NCBI GenBank assembly: GCA_023397655.1
Contig: JAEWTW010000032.1
Span: forward strand, 1 to 64,000
Length of the DNA: 64,000 nt
From: Bacillota bacterium
Lineage (GTDB): Bacteria > Bacillota > Clostridia > Christensenellales > SZUA-584
Direction of reading: 5' to 3'
Positions 43,487 through 52,040 of this stretch are shown here, piece after piece; positions within the stretch are counted from its first letter, which is position 1, and every line of letters starts with the position of its first letter. A model generated the notes under the pieces. The model ran no database searches. It had not been told where the DNA came from and saw only the letters and a list, made by a program, of their open reading frames with translations. The translations under genes and the position numbers were made by a program.

Positions 43487-46400
43487 TTAGTTGATTTGAA
43501 TTCCGTCGTTACTCTCTAACGTGTCGTAAAGCTTTTTGCGGATACCCTCAAGATACTCATCAACGTCTTCGCGCGTGGCCAGCCGCTTGACAGGGAAAAC
43601 CTCGTAACGACGCACCTGTGCAATCTTCTTCGATTTCGGCGGTTCAGCACTACCCTTTGGAACAGGAGCATCGTGAAAAGACTCAATCCGCTTACAAACT
43701 TGGTCTTTAAAATTCAGCAGCTGCGTTATCATTGCATCAAGAACCGTCAAACTTGTCGCGTCTGCTACTTTCCGCTTGTATTCGGAGAACCGTTCATCGG
43801 CCTTTTTCATTTCTTCGTTGGCCTTGCTTTCTGCCCCAGAAAGCGTATGGACATCACCCATGCACTGAATGATGATGCCACGCACTTCCTCTTTTTTCTG
43901 TTCTAACAAGGTACCGTATGCAGTTTTTATACCTTGCATCAAGTCGCTTAGGTCTTTAATCCTGTCATATGGCTTTGGCATTGCAAGTATCGTTGTAATC
44001 TCGCGTATCTTCGTGTTGGTATCCGTGTCTGTAGCAAAGTAATCGTGCTCGTTTTGCAGGTCGCTTTCGAGTTTGCGCGCCGCGTCAAAGATTACCCGCT
44101 GCGACTTGAAGAAGGTTTCAACCGCTTCCATATCCTCCGTGCAATCGCGCAAATTGTCCTGTTTGGTAATCAAGCGGTTGAGCAACGCTACGTTATCCTT
44201 GCGCTGTGAGAGTATATCGTTTATCAAGTCACGGGCCGCTATTACGACTTCTTTTTGCGGGTATCGGTCTTTATTATATTCCGCAATGAGGCTTGTATAA
44301 TGCTCTTGCATCGGCTCAAGCGTTGCTATAGCAAAGCTGATTAAGCCGTCTTCATCTTCGGGTATACCCATTTGTCCGAGCCAGCTACGCAAGAAAGCCA
44401 CGGCTTTACGTTTCAGTTCCTCAGGAGGCGCAATGCGGCGGCTCACATTTGCTTTATCAATTTCGGACTTCTTCCGCAGATAGTCCACCAGTTTACGGTC
44501 GCCTTTCCCAACAATAGCGCCACCGTACTTAACAGATATTTTCTGCCCGACGATGAGCCGCGCCACAAGGACCGCGATGTCAATCTCACGCCAACCGTAA
44601 GGAATAGCCTGATACCGTCTTTGTATGTCACCCATTGAAACAGGGACGTGGTTAGAGCTTTGCAATTCCAGCCATTGACTGAGTTCAGACAGTGCAAATT
44701 CATTATTTTCACCTGACCCTGCAAAACTGGTTTGTTCTGGCTCGCCATTCAGAATGGTTAATATATCAGCATCGCTTTCGCTAAATCTATTGATTAGGTT
44801 CAGCTTGAAGTAAACGCTTTCTACGAGTTGCTCCAAGGCCTCATCAAGTTTTGTCTTAGCATCGCCGTATTTTATCTCAACTTTCTCTCCGTAAATATAA
44901 AACTCACCATTCACGATTGCCTTATCAATTTGTGTTTTTGCATTTTCTTCAAGCGTTCTCGCCTGCGTCTGCCGCTTACGGATAATATCCTGTATGCCTT
45001 CGGGCAGTTGGGATACGTTTTTCTGCTTCACGTATTTGCGAATTTTTGCTGCCTGCTCAAGCTCCTCGAAATACGACGATTCACTCGAAAGCAGAATGAT
45101 AATCTCATTGTTGGCCCGGGAATCCATTATCAGGCGTTCTTTTTGTGCGCCATAGTAATCGCTCGCCACTGTAACAAAGCGCAGACGAACGCCGCCTGTT
45201 GCCACGCCTACAAGAGTTTCGTCAATGTATTGGTCATAGGCGAAGTCGTATTTCCTGTATTTATATTTCTTCGAAGGATATATTTCGCCGAACACGGTCT
45301 GCCCGATGCTTTGCACTATCGCTGCACTGTCCACAGATGTGTTTCGGATATCTATGGCAATGTCCTGCTCCTCATCGGTCAAGAACGAGTAGGTATCTCC
45401 ATTGCGCGCAACATAGTTCTGGGCTTCCAGACGTTCTAAGGACCCAGCGATTTCGCGTCTAAGCGCTATCTTGTCAGTACGGATGTCGTCTACCATTAAG
45501 ATGGCGATATTATCGATATTGGACTTTATATCTTCAATATACCGAACGAGATAGAGCAGTTTCAGGACGTTAACGTCCTGCTGTTCCAAGCCATCGTTTT
45601 TGTCGGCAGCAGTCTGGCAGCGGTCGATGACGCGACGAATTGTGCTTTCAAGAAAGGTATGCACCGTATCATAAAACTGTGAGAAAGGTACGAGTGCATT
45701 TTCGTCTTTTCTTTGCACCCTTTGGGCCGCCTCTTGGAATCCAGAGAGCATCGACCTCTCGCCACCCGACAGGTGCTTCCCGGAATTGCCATGTTTGCGT
45801 ATCTCTACGAGAACCTTCTGAATGATAATGAACTGATAAGGCACAAATGGGTATGTGGCGGAAAACTCTGCACCATCTGCATAGCCCTTGATGTCAAGCA
45901 CCGCATTGTTGAACGTGAAAAGGTTCTTTAATACGGCATGCTCTTTGTCATATACAAGTCTCAGCTGCCTGTCGGCATCCTCAGTCTTTTCGAGGATACG
46001 TTTCTTGATTACCTCATCCACCGATGCGGAAGACAGCGACAGGCGTGTATTGAAGCGCCCTTGAATCTTTGAGAAATCGTCTCCAATGATTTTGACCACG
46101 GAATCTATGGCTTCCTGGCTCGTCACCATCACCCAGACTTTGCCGCGGCACTTGCTGCCAACTTCCTCGACTATGGACTGTAGATTTATCATCAGGTCGC
46201 TGTCATCGCCAATGTACTGTCCGACCTCGTCAACACAAAACAAGAGACGAAAATCCTTGCCTTTGCCGTCAACGTACTCCTTAATTTCCTCTACCAATTG
46301 CTTGATGCTCATATCGGCGTTTTCTTCACCGTTGAACCAGTTGCGGGCGGCGGTCTCGCTCATGCCGAGAACGCTCTGTAAAACAGACACAATATCATCC

Positions 46401-47005
46401 TCAAAGAAAGCATATGACGCGCGGCTGTCTATCCAGGATGCCCCGTTGACTTCTTCAAATACCTTGCGGAACGCATTTGTCTTGCCTTGTTTTTCAATGT
46501 GCTGTTCGAGTTTAGCTATCTTCAAGTCTTCGCCGTAAAAGCCCAAGTGGTTGTAAAACACCTTAGCAAATACGCGCAGAACTGCCGTTTTATCTTTATT
46601 GATGGGTCCCTCTATGTCAATATTAAAGAGGATGGACTCAGTTGGAATGTTGGTGCAACGGACAACCGTGGCATACATCATCGGGTCGTCAAACTTGTCC
46701 TTAAAAAAGTCGACAGCCTTTCTGCCTTCGACTTCCTTATTAGACAGGAGATAAGACAACATTTTTAGGAAGTGGGATTTACCGCTTCCGAAGAAACCCG
46801 AAATCCATACACCAATTTTGTCAGTTGGATGGTCAATTGCTTTCGAGTAATTATCAAAAAAGGTGTTAAAGTGGCGACGAAGCTCTTTTGTTATGATGTA
46901 CTCCCCGAGTTCTTGTTGAAGACTGAATTCGTCGTCCTGTGCCACTTTGATAACGCCGTTAATATCGCGATTAATATCCTTCTGGAACATACTCTGAATC
47001 TTCAT
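43487..47005 (-). CDS. brxC: BREX ATPase BrxC
   Basis: An 1172-residue P-loop protein. Walker A GFFGSGKS lies about residues 70-77, with a Walker B-like FRLLFCVDEVGQYIGDD (about 260). The long helical C-terminal half includes coiled coils. BrxC/PglY proteins are the large ATPases of BREX and are needed for defence; their substrate is not settled. The ATG at 47005 is chosen since GGAGGGG is 5 nt upstream; a GTG two codons earlier would be too close. It follows brxB by 14 bp. Confidence 0.95.
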   Translation of the reverse strand: MKIQSMFQKDINRDINGVIKVAQDDEFSLQQELGEYIITKELRRHFNTFFDNYSKAIDHPTDKIGVWISGFFGSGKSHFLKMLSYLLSNKEVEGRKAVDFFKDKFDDPMMYATVVRCTNIPTESILFNIDIEGPINKDKTAVLRVFAKVFYNHLGFYGEDLKIAKLEQHIEKQGKTNAFRKVFEEVNGASWIDSRASYAFFEDDIVSVLQSVLGMSETAARNWFNGEENADMSIKQLVEEIKEYVDGKGKDFRLLFCVDEVGQYIGDDSDLMINLQSIVEEVGSKCRGKVWVMVTSQEAIDSVVKIIGDDFSKIQGRFNTRLSLSSASVDEVIKKRILEKTEDADRQLRLVYDKEHAVLKNLFTFNNAVLDIKGYADGAEFSATYPFVPYQFIIIQKVLVEIRKHGNSGKHLSGGERSMLSGFQEAAQRVQRKDENALVPFSQFYDTVHTFLESTIRRVIDRCQTAADKNDGLEQQDVNVLKLLYLVRYIEDIKSNIDNIAILMVDDIRTDKIALRREIAGSLERLEAQNYVARNGDTYSFLTDEEQDIAIDIRNTSVDSAAIVQSIGQTVFGEIYPSKKYKYRKYDFAYDQYIDETLVGVATGGVRLRFVTVASDYYGAQKERLIMDSRANNEIIILLSSESSYFEELEQAAKIRKYVKQKNVSQLPEGIQDIIRKRQTQARTLEENAKTQIDKAIVNGEFYIYGEKVEIKYGDAKTKLDEALEQLVESVYFKLNLINRFSESDADILTILNGEPEQTSFAGSGENNEFALSELSQWLELQSSNHVPVSMGDIQRRYQAIPYGWREIDIAVLVARLIVGQKISVKYGGAIVGKGDRKLVDYLRKKSEIDKANVSRRIAPPEELKRKAVAFLRSWLGQMGIPEDEDGLISFAIATLEPMQEHYTSLIAEYNKDRYPQKEVVIAARDLINDILSQRKDNVALLNRLITKQDNLRDCTEDMEAVETFFKSQRVIFDAARKLESDLQNEHDYFATDTDTNTKIREITTILAMPKPYDRIKDLSDLMQGIKTAYGTLLEQKKEEVRGIIIQCMGDVHTLSGAESKANEEMKKADERFSEYKRKVADATSLTVLDAMITQLLNFKDQVCKRIESFHDAPVPKGSAEPPKSKKIAQVRRYEVFPVKRLATREDVDEYLEGIRKKLYDTLESNDGIQIN

Positions 47006-47019
47006 AGCCACCCCTCCGG

Positions 47020-47577
47020 TTATAGTAGATTGAATGCCCGGTAATAGTTCCCGTCGTGGAACTTTTCAAATAAGATTAGACTTTGCCCATTATACTCACC
47101 CGGATAGAACATCACGATTGGTATATCCGAAAATGCCTGCTGCATACTATCAAGCATCTTATGTGACCTCATATAGGGAAATACCTTACCTACGCCTGTC
47201 AGGAACAACACATCCCCACGCTCGTGCGGTTCGTATTTCATTTTAGTGAGAAACGCCTCGGGCGTGGCTATCTTTTGAAGCTGGATAAGCAGGTAGTGCT
47301 TGCCTTTCTTTTCTTCAAGTTCCTGTACAGCGGGAAGAACTCGCTTCTCTTCCAAGATGTCGAGGAATATCTTGTATAAATCCCGCTCGATGACTCTATA
47401 ATCATCGGACGGGGTACTGACAAGCTGCTCAATATAGTTGCGGACAATTAACTCATATTGTGGCGCATACTTAAACACATGAATCCCTACCTCGTTGGAT
47501 AGTCCTTTGTTAGCAAGGAAATTCGCGTCAGATATGCGGCCTTTTATTTTATCCAGTTCCTGTTTTATGTCTCCCAT
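47020..47577 (-). CDS. brxB: BREX protein BrxB (DUF1788)
   Basis: A 185-residue protein. The ATG at 47577 has AGGAG 7 nt upstream. The middle part VFKYAPQYELIVRNYIEQL and LFLTGVGKVFPYMRSHKMLD fits the DUF1788/BrxB family, which shares features with PglZ-binding proteins such as BREX inhibitors of unknown mechanism. The final FHDGNYYRAFNLL is conserved in relatives. It begins 10 bp after brxA and leads into brxC, the standard type 1 order. Confidence 0.93.
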   Translation of the reverse strand: MGDIKQELDKIKGRISDANFLANKGLSNEVGIHVFKYAPQYELIVRNYIEQLVSTPSDDYRVIERDLYKIFLDILEEKRVLPAVQELEEKKGKHYLLIQLQKIATPEAFLTKMKYEPHERGDVLFLTGVGKVFPYMRSHKMLDSMQQAFSDIPIVMFYPGEYNGQSLILFEKFHDGNYYRAFNLL

Positions 47578-47587
47578 GGCCATACTC

Positions 47588-48193
47588 CTATCTAAAACAG
47601 TTGAACGCAGCAAGCGCGGTCAGGTCGCCATTTTCTCTAATTCCTCTCTCCAACTCCGCACTGATGAAAATTGGATTAAGCGTTGTATCGCGGAAACTGT
47701 CGAGCATCTCCGTTTCAATCAAGCACTTTGTGAGTACCTGTTTTAACTTTAATATGGTCTGCTCGCTCCAATCGGCAACATCATCATATTGCTCTTGTAG
47801 GCGTGAAAAGAACACATTGATGTCTTTGCGAGTATAAGAGAAGTCCTGCAAGCGATACTTCTCACCGACGAGGTCTACCATAAACTCTCGGACAAGGCGG
47901 TTGTACCGCATGATAGCGTAAAGGTTAATTTGCTTTGCAACATCGGCAGGCGCATTCGCTACCTCATATACGAGCTTCTCGTTGTCGAGAGCAACCAACC
48001 GCCGATGACAGGCACGGGCGAGCTTCGCCACTTTGCGCTCTGTCGGATACTGAAAGAGGTTACCCATCTTGATATATTCAATTATCTCTTCAATCAGCTT
48101 GCCTTCAAGATACTGCTTGGAAACAATCCTCATCTCATAGAACAGGAATTGCTCAGCAGTCAAGCCGCCATTGAATGGCATAGAAATGTCCAT
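47588..48193 (-). CDS. brxA: BREX protein BrxA (DUF1819)
   Basis: A 201-residue protein; the ATG at 48193 follows AGAAGGG by about 11 nt. FLFYEMRIVSKQYLEG and the helical body up to NPIFISAELERGI match the DUF1819/BrxA family, a small DNA-binding-like protein, the first core gene in type 1 BREX. It is followed closely by brxB. The start could also be a GTG at 48205. Confidence 0.92.
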   Translation of the reverse strand: MDISMPFNGGLTAEQFLFYEMRIVSKQYLEGKLIEEIIEYIKMGNLFQYPTERKVAKLARACHRRLVALDNEKLVYEVANAPADVAKQINLYAIMRYNRLVREFMVDLVGEKYRLQDFSYTRKDINVFFSRLQEQYDDVADWSEQTILKLKQVLTKCLIETEMLDSFRDTTLNPIFISAELERGIRENGDLTALAAFNCFR

Positions 48194-48247
48194 ATTGACA
48201 ATCACCCTTCTTACAAGTCCTATTACTCTGCGAAATCGCCGAAGGGC

Positions 48248-48439
48248 TTACTCAATCTCCGCGCTCTTCCCGCTGTCCACCCAAGTATCCACTTCCGAAA
48301 TCCTAAACTTATACTGCTTCCCAATCCTGCGGAACGGGATTACGCCTTTCTTTATCCAGTTGCGGATAGTGTCCTTGCTTACGCCGAGATGCTCGGCTAT
48401 CTCCTCAAGGCTTGCCCACTTTTCAGGCTCATTCGCCAT
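48248..48439 (-). CDS. Small excisionase/MerR-like helix-turn-helix protein
   Basis: A 63-residue DNA-binding protein; ATG at 48439 with GGAGG 8 nt upstream. WASLEEIAEHLGVSKDTIRNWIKKGVIP is a clear winged HTH of the HTH_17 type, followed by RRIGKQYKFRISEVDTWV. It is the first gene after the BREX promoter, so it most likely regulates the operon. An excisionase role is less likely because the element shows no integrase. Confidence 0.9.
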   Translation of the reverse strand: MANEPEKWASLEEIAEHLGVSKDTIRNWIKKGVIPFRRIGKQYKFRISEVDTWVDSGKSAEIE

Positions 48440-48481
48440 TTCGGTTCCTCCTTCAGAATACCCAGAAAAACTCCAAAGAAA

Positions 48482-48510
48482 ATTATAAAATATCTTCATT
48501 GGAATTACAA
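48482..48510 (-). promoter_or_regulatory. BREX operon promoter
   Basis: TTGTAA (48505-48510), a 17-bp spacer and TATAAT (48482-48487) on the minus strand. The implied 5' leader to the small HTH gene is about 36 nt. No second strong promoter is evident before brxL. Confidence 0.7.
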
Positions 48511-48719
48511 TGACTTTTATTGATTTAATGTGAATTAGTATTAATACGTCAGGATATTTTCATTAAAGCGTTGCAGCAAGGTACTGTTTCTTTAGAAATA
48601 AAATCATCCCTATCCAGCTCAAAAATAAAATGTAAAAGTTAATTTGCATTTAATCCAAAATTGCAGTAAACTAATATAGAACATTCATTCTATATCGATT
48701 TAATTTGAAAGAAGATAGT

Positions 48720-48953
48720 GAATTATTACAAACGTACATTAATATTTTGGCCAAGTTTACGCCCAACGGTAAAATCATACCCCAAAGCATTCTGGTAGAC
48801 CTCGGGCCGATGTTATGTAATAGATGAAGTCACCGACATATGCCGTGTATCAAGTATGAAGGCTGGTGGTGCTGATATATTCCATATTACGGGCATCAAG
48901 CATTTCTTTACTTGAAGGAAGGCAGGTAGTTCATTGAGCGAAAGGGGATATAA
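48720..48953 (+). pseudogene. Decayed small gene (about 75 codons) with frameshifts and a nonsense codon
   Basis: Joined from three plus-strand frames: YINILAKFTPNGKIIPQSILVD (48735-48800), then after a +1 shift YVIDEVTDICRVSSMKAGG (48814-48870) and FHITGIKHFF, then after another shift LYLKEGR, stop TAG at 48927, FIERKG. The pieces line up with a small hypothetical protein that I recall from Clostridia, of pattern ..P..I.WEDGR.Y.IDRV.D.R.A.S.KAGG..IRYT..I.....YL....RWF.E. The TAG stands where a TGG Trp codon is expected. It is the only plus-strand coding trace inside the transposon. The 48520-48720 stretch before it holds nothing I can call. Confidence 0.6.
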
Positions 48954-49007
48954 TTGAGAATAGGATTTTCGCGACAAAAACACACGAAATCCCTTGAAAA
49001 ATAGTTT

Positions 49008-49054
49008 GTGCAATTTGACGTTCCAATTTGTGCAAAGGTTAAGTCTTTACGACA
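49008..49054 (-). repeat. Right transposon end with two transposase-site-like repeats
   Basis: Read inward on the minus strand, the terminus is TGTC (49054-49051), then TTTGCAC at 49036-49030, 18 bp from the end exactly as on the left, and ATTGCAC at 49014-49008. The two right-end sites are 22 bp apart, closer than on the left; unequal site spacing between ends is also seen in Tn7. Confidence 0.82.
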
Positions 49055-49059
49055 GTTGC
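49055..49059. repeat. Right target-site duplication GTTGC
   Basis: GTTGC directly follows the right terminus GACA and matches the left copy at 29605-29609 exactly. Confidence 0.88.
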
Positions 49060-49074
49060 CTTTGAGACTTCGGG

Positions 49075-49103
49075 TTGCAGATGGTCCTTTTTTAATGTAT
49101 AAT
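49075..49103 (+). promoter_or_regulatory. lonA promoter
   Basis: TTGCAG (49075-49080), a 17-bp spacer and TATAAT (49098-49103). Its -35 box begins 16 bp outside the target duplication, so the insertion left it whole but replaced all sequence further upstream. Confidence 0.78.
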
Positions 49104-49134
49104 ACACCAGCAAATAACAGATGGAGGATATTCC

Positions 49135-51453
49135 ATGACCAACATCATGCCGATGGTGGCTTTAAGAGACGTCATCGTGTTTCCATATATGGCTCTGCAC
49201 TTTGAGGTGGGGCGCGAAAAGTCCATCGCCGCGCTGGAAAAGGCAATGGAGGACGACCAGATCATCTTCCTTGCCGCGCAAAAGGACAAGGAGGTCACCG
49301 AACCAACTTCCGAAGACATTTATGAAGTTGGTACTGTCTCGAAGATCAAACAGATATTGAAACTGCCTGGCGATATTATTCGTGTGCTGGTCAAAGGCAT
49401 TTATCGTGCACGAATCGTCAGTTATATCAATACGGAGCCTTACCTTGAGGTGGAAACCTCTCAGCTCGCTTATGAACCGCTTCCTGATTCGGACACCAAG
49501 GAACTGGCGCTGCGCCGCATGGTACTCAGCCAGTTCGAGGAGCTGACCAACATCAGCACCAAGGTCTCCTCGGAGCTGCTTTCATCCGTCAACAGCGTGG
49601 ACGACGTCGGGCAGATGGCGGATATTATCGCCTCCAGCGTGATATTCAAACTTGAAGACAAGCAGAAGCTTCTAGAGTGTGTGGACGTCAACGAGCGGCT
49701 TGAAATGCTGGTGGGAATACTAACCAGCGAGCTTGAAATCACCACCATAGAGAACGATATACGCGGTAAGGTGCGCAAGCAGATAGATAAATCGCAAAAA
49801 GAATACGTGCTGCGTGAACAGATGCGTGCCATACAGAGTGAACTTGGGGAGTCGGGCAGCGTACAGTCCGAAGCAGATGAGCTTCGTGAGCGATTGGCAG
49901 CACTGGACATGGGCGACGATATCCGTGACAAGGTTGAAAAAGAAATATCCCGCATGGAGAAGCTTTCTCTGGGTTCTCCCGAACTGGGTGTTATACGCAC
50001 CTATGTGGACTGGATTCTTGACCTGCCGTGGGGCATCACCACCGAGGACAACCTTGATCTTACCCACGCACGAAAGATACTGGACGAGGATCACTACGGT
50101 CTGGAAAAGGTGAAGGACCGCATCATTGAATATCTGGCTGTGTTGGCGCGCAAGAAGGATATGCGGGGGCCCATACTGTGCTTTGTGGGGCCGCCCGGCA
50201 CCGGCAAAACGTCCATCGCCCGCTCCATCGCCCGCGCGGTGGGCCGCAAATTCGTGCGCACCTCATTGGGCGGCGTTCGCGATGAAGCGGAGATACGCGG
50301 ACATCGCCGGACATATATCGGTGCAATCCCCGGACGTATTATCGCGTCCATCAAACAAGCGGGCAGCGTCAACCCTGTATTTTTGTTCGACGAGATCGAC
50401 AAGATGTCCAGCGATTTCAGAGGCGATCCCGCATCGGCCATGTTGGAGGTTCTGGACCCGGAAATCAACAACAGTTTCCGTGATCACTATCTTGATCTGC
50501 CGTTTAACCTTGAGCATGTAATGTTCTTGACGACAGCCAACAGCTACGACGCCATTCCCGCGCCGCTGCTGGACAGAATGGAAATGATCGAACTTTCAAG
50601 CTATACCGAACTGGAAAAGATGGGCATCGCGAAAAACCATCTGATTCCCAAACAGCGCGAAGCGCACAGCCTGGAGCCGCACGAAGCGGTGATACGTGAC
50701 AGTGCGCTCACCGAGATCATCCGCCGCTATACGCGCGAAGCGGGTGTTCGCGAACTGGAGCGCAAGATTGCGACTGTGTTCCGCAAGTGCGTCGTCGAGT
50801 TATCTGGTAAACGCAGCAGCATCGTGGTGACAAAGGATACAGTGCATAAGTATCTGGGCGCGCCGATATATTCGCAGACCGCTTCCGAGACGGCAGACCG
50901 CATCGGAGTGGTGATGGGCCTCGCATGGACAGCAGCCGGCGGGCAGACGCTGGTAGTGGAAGCGATACGCATGCACGGTAAAGGCAAACTGCAGCTGACC
51001 GGCAAACTGGGCGAAGTGATGCAGGAATCCGCCAAGGCCGCGATGAGCTATGTGCGCGCCAACAGCAAGGCACTGCACATCGACGAGAGCTTCATCGACA
51101 ACACAGATATTCATATCCATCTTCCGGAAGGCGCTATCCCCAAGGACGGCCCCTCCGCGGGCATCACCATCGCGACTGCGCTGGTTTCTGTCCTCTCCGG
51201 CCGCGCCGTTCGGCGTGATGTCGCGATGACTGGCGAACTGACGCTGACCGGGCGCGTGCTGCCTATCGGCGGCCTCAAGGAAAAGGCGCTGGCCGCGTTG
51301 AAGGTGGGTATTAAGACGATTATTATCCCCCAGGGCAACGAGAAAGATTTGGACTCAATGCCCCCCGCTATGCGCAAAAAAATTAATTTCATCCGCGTGT
51401 CCGAACTGGATGAAGTGCTGCGCATTGCGATCAATCCCGCGCAGGAGTCTTAA
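49135..51453 (+). CDS. lon: ATP-dependent protease LonA
   Basis: A 772-residue cytosolic AAA+ serine protease that removes damaged and regulatory proteins. The N-terminal LON domain is followed by a coiled coil, Walker A GPPGTGKT (about 355), Walker B PVFLFDEIDKM, and the protease domain with catalytic Ser in KDGPSAGITIATAL and Lys in LPIGGLKEKALAA. GGAGG precedes the ATG. engB follows 2 bp later. No HrcA or CtsR site is visible in the short upstream region that remains. Confidence 0.98.
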   Translation: MTNIMPMVALRDVIVFPYMALHFEVGREKSIAALEKAMEDDQIIFLAAQKDKEVTEPTSEDIYEVGTVSKIKQILKLPGDIIRVLVKGIYRARIVSYINTEPYLEVETSQLAYEPLPDSDTKELALRRMVLSQFEELTNISTKVSSELLSSVNSVDDVGQMADIIASSVIFKLEDKQKLLECVDVNERLEMLVGILTSELEITTIENDIRGKVRKQIDKSQKEYVLREQMRAIQSELGESGSVQSEADELRERLAALDMGDDIRDKVEKEISRMEKLSLGSPELGVIRTYVDWILDLPWGITTEDNLDLTHARKILDEDHYGLEKVKDRIIEYLAVLARKKDMRGPILCFVGPPGTGKTSIARSIARAVGRKFVRTSLGGVRDEAEIRGHRRTYIGAIPGRIIASIKQAGSVNPVFLFDEIDKMSSDFRGDPASAMLEVLDPEINNSFRDHYLDLPFNLEHVMFLTTANSYDAIPAPLLDRMEMIELSSYTELEKMGIAKNHLIPKQREAHSLEPHEAVIRDSALTEIIRRYTREAGVRELERKIATVFRKCVVELSGKRSSIVVTKDTVHKYLGAPIYSQTASETADRIGVVMGLAWTAAGGQTLVVEAIRMHGKGKLQLTGKLGEVMQESAKAAMSYVRANSKALHIDESFIDNTDIHIHLPEGAIPKDGPSAGITIATALVSVLSGRAVRRDVAMTGELTLTGRVLPIGGLKEKALAALKVGIKTIIIPQGNEKDLDSMPPAMRKKINFIRVSELDEVLRIAINPAQES

Positions 51454-51455
51454 AG

Positions 51456-52040
51456 ATGCTGGTAAAGAATGCACGTTTCCTGAAGAGCATGAAGAAAAAA
51501 ACTGACTATCCGGAAACCGACCTGCCTGAGATCGCCATCTGCGGCAAGTCCAATGTCGGCAAGTCGTCTTTGATCAACTACCTGACGAACAATCACAAGC
51601 TGGCCAAAGTCAGCTCCACACCCGGCAAAACGCGGCTCGTGAACTTCTTCGTGATTAACGAGACCTTCATGCTGGTGGATTTACCGGGTTACGGCTTTGC
51701 CAAGGTATCGCATTCAGAAAAAGATTCGTGGTCTGCAATGGTGGAAGGTTACCTGAAAACGTCCAGTCAGCTGAAAGCATTGCTGATACTTCTGGACATC
51801 AGGCACAAGCCCACCGCTGACGATAAGTTGATGTTTGATTGGGCGGCGCTTTTCGGACTTTCGGTGATCATCGTCGCGACAAAAGCGGATAAGATCGCCA
51901 AGACAAAAAGACCTGCTGCGCTAAAACAGCTGGCGCAGGCCGTTAGCAACATCGAATACCCCGTTGTGGCAGTCAGCTCTCAATCCAAGCTCGGCGCAGA
52001 AGCGCTGCTTGACGAAATTGAAAAGGCGATTGGAGCATGA
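51456..52040 (+). CDS. engB: Ribosome biogenesis GTPase EngB (YsxC/YihA)
   Basis: A 194-residue GTPase needed for 50S subunit assembly. G1 GKSNVGKSSLINYL, G2 region STPGKTR, G3 LVDLPGYGFAKVS, G4 ATKADKI and G5 VSSQS are all present. Its ribosome site AGGAG lies in the end of lon, the standard Bacillota lon-engB pair. Confidence 0.97.
   Translation: MLVKNARFLKSMKKKTDYPETDLPEIAICGKSNVGKSSLINYLTNNHKLAKVSSTPGKTRLVNFFVINETFMLVDLPGYGFAKVSHSEKDSWSAMVEGYLKTSSQLKALLILLDIRHKPTADDKLMFDWAALFGLSVIIVATKADKIAKTKRPAALKQLAQAVSNIEYPVVAVSSQSKLGAEALLDEIEKAIGA

Larger units (their letters stand above)
29610..49054. mobile_element. Tn7-like transposon carrying a type 1 BREX system
   Basis: A 19,445-bp element bounded by inverted ends (TGTC, 14 bp, TTTGCAC on both sides; TTGG follows at matching positions) and a 5-bp direct repeat GTTGC. 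It contains tniQ next to the left end and BREX cargo, all on the minus strand apart from a small decayed gene. No tnsA, tnsB, tnsC or other DDE/recombinase gene is seen, and no CRISPR or cas gene. It interrupts a divergent degV/lonA intergenic region of about 245 bp. Nonautonomous movement is an inference. Confidence 0.88.

Noticed and set aside
48813..49013. A 66-codon minus-strand frame near the right end
   Set aside because: It lies opposite the decayed small gene and has no start site. The plus-strand pieces explain the sequence better.
49008..49205. A 65-codon frame across the right end into lonA
   Set aside because: It starts inside a repeat of the right end, overlaps the lonA promoter and start, and has no ribosome site.
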